Positions 4,083 to 5,451 of a DNA stretch of 5,451 nucleotides are shown here, one piece after another. The notes beneath the pieces were generated by a model. It did not search any database. It was not told the DNA's origin and was given only the letters and a program-made list of their open reading frames with translations. Source of the stretch: Thermoplasmata archaeon (lineage in GTDB: Archaea > Thermoplasmatota > Thermoplasmata > UBA184); assembly GCA_030043505.1 (NCBI GenBank), contig JASHXN010000141.1, forward strand, positions 1-5,451. The letters are read 5' to 3'. The translations under genes and the position numbers were made by a program. Position 1 is the stretch's first letter, and the number at the start of each line of letters is the position of its first letter.

Positions 4083-5451
4083 TCACGGGTGGCCGAAGAC
4101 CACGCGGACCGGCGCTCCCGGCAGACGAGGCCCGGTGTCCACTCGCACGAAACCGACCCGCTCGAACTGGAAGACGTCCCTAGGATGGGCTCCCGCCAGC
4201 GCCGCTTCCCCCCGGCCCTTGCGGTGGGTGCCGTCGACCTCGAAGATGTCGACCTCGACCGAGCCCGGCGCGCCGACCCACGTCAGCCTCGGCAGCTTCT
4301 GGTTGGGCCGACTGGTGAACGTCGCGGTGACCGGGCCCTCCCCGGTCGGCGGGATCACCGGCGGGAGCCGAACGTTCACCAGGTCCTTGAGCCGGACTTC
4401 GGCGCCCGCGTGCTCCTCCAGGTCCTTCCGACCCAGGTACAGTTCCGGACCCGCGCGGACGGTCCGCGTGCCCAGCTCCGCGTGCTCGGGGTGGTTGCCC
4501 AGGACGACCTCCGCGAGGTCGAACGGGTAGCCGTCGACCGTCAGCCGGACCGGGTCCGGCACGAACGAGCGTCGCGCCGTCGTGGCGTCGATCCGCTGCC
4601 GGTTCTCCGCGTACAGCGTCTCGGCGGGGACCTCGATGTCGGTCAGCGACAGCCCGAACGAGAGCGTGAACTCCCGCAGCGCGTCCATGGTGATCCCGCG
4701 TCGGTCGAGCGAGCGGAGCGACCAGGTCCTCGGGTCCGCCCAGCCGTCGTACTCGCCGCTCTTCACTTCGCGGTAGGACTTGCTCTTGGAGACCTTCGCC
4801 TCGCGCACGCGCAGGATCCCCCAGTGCAGGAACGGCGGTCCGTGGATCCCAAGCAAGCCCCAGATCGCTTGCTGCATCCGGTCCTCGACGACGAGGTCCT
4901 TGCCCCGGACGACGTGGGTGATCCCGAGCTCGATGTCGTCGACCGCCCAGGAGAACTCGAGGAGCGGCCAGACCCGGTACTTGCGGCCGACCCGCGGGTG
5001 GTCGAGATCGCTGAGCCGGAACAGCACGCGGTCCCTAAACGCCGGGTCCGGATCGGCGAGGTTCGTCCGCAGGCGGAGCACCGCCTCGCCCGGAGCGTAG
5101 GCGCCGCCGAGCATCTTCTCCCAGCCGTCGAGCGTCTCGGCGACCGTCTGGCTCCGCTCGGGGCACGCGCGTCCCTCCGCCCGGTTCTCGCGCAGCTGCT
5201 CGGCGGGGCACCGGCAAACGTACGCCCCTCCCTTCTCGATCACCCGCCGCGCCCACGGGTAGTGGTTCGGGATCCGGTCGGACTTGTACAGCACCTGGTC
5301 GACCCGGATCCCGGCCAGGTCGAGGTCGCCCAGGATCAGGTCGAAGAACTCCGGCTCGACCCGTTTCTCCTCCGAGCCGATCGTGTCGTCGAAGACGAGG
5401 AGGAGCTCGCCGCCGTACCGCTCGTGGTAGTACTGGTTCACGAAGAGCATC
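4083..5451 (-). CDS. gltX: Archaeal-type glutamyl-tRNA synthetase (5' end cut by window edge)
   Basis: This class I synthetase attaches glutamate to tRNA-Glu and, in archaea, usually also to tRNA-Gln for later amidation by GatDE. The visible 455 codons lack the N-terminal part with the HIGH signature; the ATG at 5450 is an internal Met. In the visible fragment, numbered from that Met, the frame shows LFVNQYYHERYGGELLLVF (2-20), the insert Cys79-x-Cys81 with Cys96, DHPRVGRKYRVWPLLEFSWAV (150-170, Rossmann-fold region), GITHVVRGKD (176-185) and KVSKSKS (219-225, the KMSKS loop). A C-terminal β-barrel anticodon-binding region begins near RRSFVPDPV (293-301). That β-barrel, shared with glutaminyl-tRNA synthetases, separates archaeal enzymes from bacterial GltX, whose anticodon domain is helical. 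The motif after strand 2 reads DDTIGSEEKR (21-30) rather than the more usual DDTDP. The stop at 4083 is followed by a hairpin and T-tract, with the VOC gene 48 bases on. Glutaminyl-tRNA synthetase is less likely given the archaeal context. Confidence 0.93.
   Translation of the reverse strand, partial: MLFVNQYYHERYGGELLLVFDDTIGSEEKRVEPEFFDLILGDLDLAGIRVDQVLYKSDRIPNHYPWARRVIEKGGAYVCRCPAEQLRENRAEGRACPERSQTVAETLDGWEKMLGGAYAPGEAVLRLRTNLADPDPAFRDRVLFRLSDLDHPRVGRKYRVWPLLEFSWAVDDIELGITHVVRGKDLVVEDRMQQAIWGLLGIHGPPFLHWGILRVREAKVSKSKSYREVKSGEYDGWADPRTWSLRSLDRRGITMDALREFTLSFGLSLTDIEVPAETLYAENRQRIDATTARRSFVPDPVRLTVDGYPFDLAEVVLGNHPEHAELGTRTVRAGPELYLGRKDLEEHAGAEVRLKDLVNVRLPPVIPPTGEGPVTATFTSRPNQKLPRLTWVGAPGSVEVDIFEVDGTHRKGRGEAALAGAHPRDVFQFERVGFVRVDTGPRLPGAPVRVVFGHP

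Noticed and set aside
4036..4086. GTG 4086 as the VOC start, overlapping the gltX stop (GTGA).
   Set aside because: Homology to glyoxalase I begins exactly at ATG 4035 and the extra 17 residues are unconserved; kept as an alternative only.
3475..4530. A 351-codon plus-strand open frame opposite the MFS, VOC and gltX genes.
   Set aside because: Low-complexity Arg/Ser/Pro composition and antisense to three well-supported genes.
1..5451. tRNA or rRNA genes, CRISPR array, insertion sequence, phage or defence system.
   Set aside because: The sequence is filled by six recognisable genes; no repeat array, transposase, terminal inverted repeats or cloverleaf pattern was seen.

Overview
The window is GC-rich, gene-dense DNA that most resembles an archaeon. 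The evidence is an archaeal-type glutamyl-tRNA synthetase, a DhnA-type class I fructose-bisphosphate aldolase, a Tsr3 rRNA-modifying enzyme, TATA-like boxes instead of bacterial -35/-10 boxes, and near-leaderless gene starts. A high-GC lineage of Thermoplasmatota is my best guess. That placement is inferred from recalled family resemblance, not from a search.

Six protein genes fill almost the whole window. On the minus strand, read from the right edge, come glutamyl-tRNA synthetase (gltX, 5' end outside the window), a glyoxalase I-like VOC protein, and a 12-helix MFS transporter. On the plus strand is one cation diffusion facilitator (CDF) transporter, whose last 20 bases overlap the MFS 3' end. 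Divergent from it, again on the minus strand, are the aldolase (fba) and a tsr3 gene. The tsr3 gene starts inside the 3' end of fba and runs off the left edge.

The only sizeable non-coding stretch is the 139-base divergent fba/CDF region (1402-1540). It holds a TATA-like box for each gene. An exact 11-bp inverted repeat brackets the fba box, with arm centres 32 bp (about three helical turns) apart, and a 10-bp palindrome sits where the CDF transcript should start. The short gltX/VOC junction (4036-4082) holds a hairpin plus five Ts and a second, 7-bp-arm inverted repeat just upstream of the VOC start. These dyads are the most unusual features and look like operators for DNA-binding regulators.

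Functionally the window mixes housekeeping genes (glycolysis/gluconeogenesis, ribosome maturation, aminoacylation) with detoxification and transport genes. A link between the aldolase and the glyoxalase-like enzyme is possible, because triose phosphates are the source of methylglyoxal, but this is inference. No rRNA, tRNA, CRISPR array, insertion sequence or obvious new defence system is visible.
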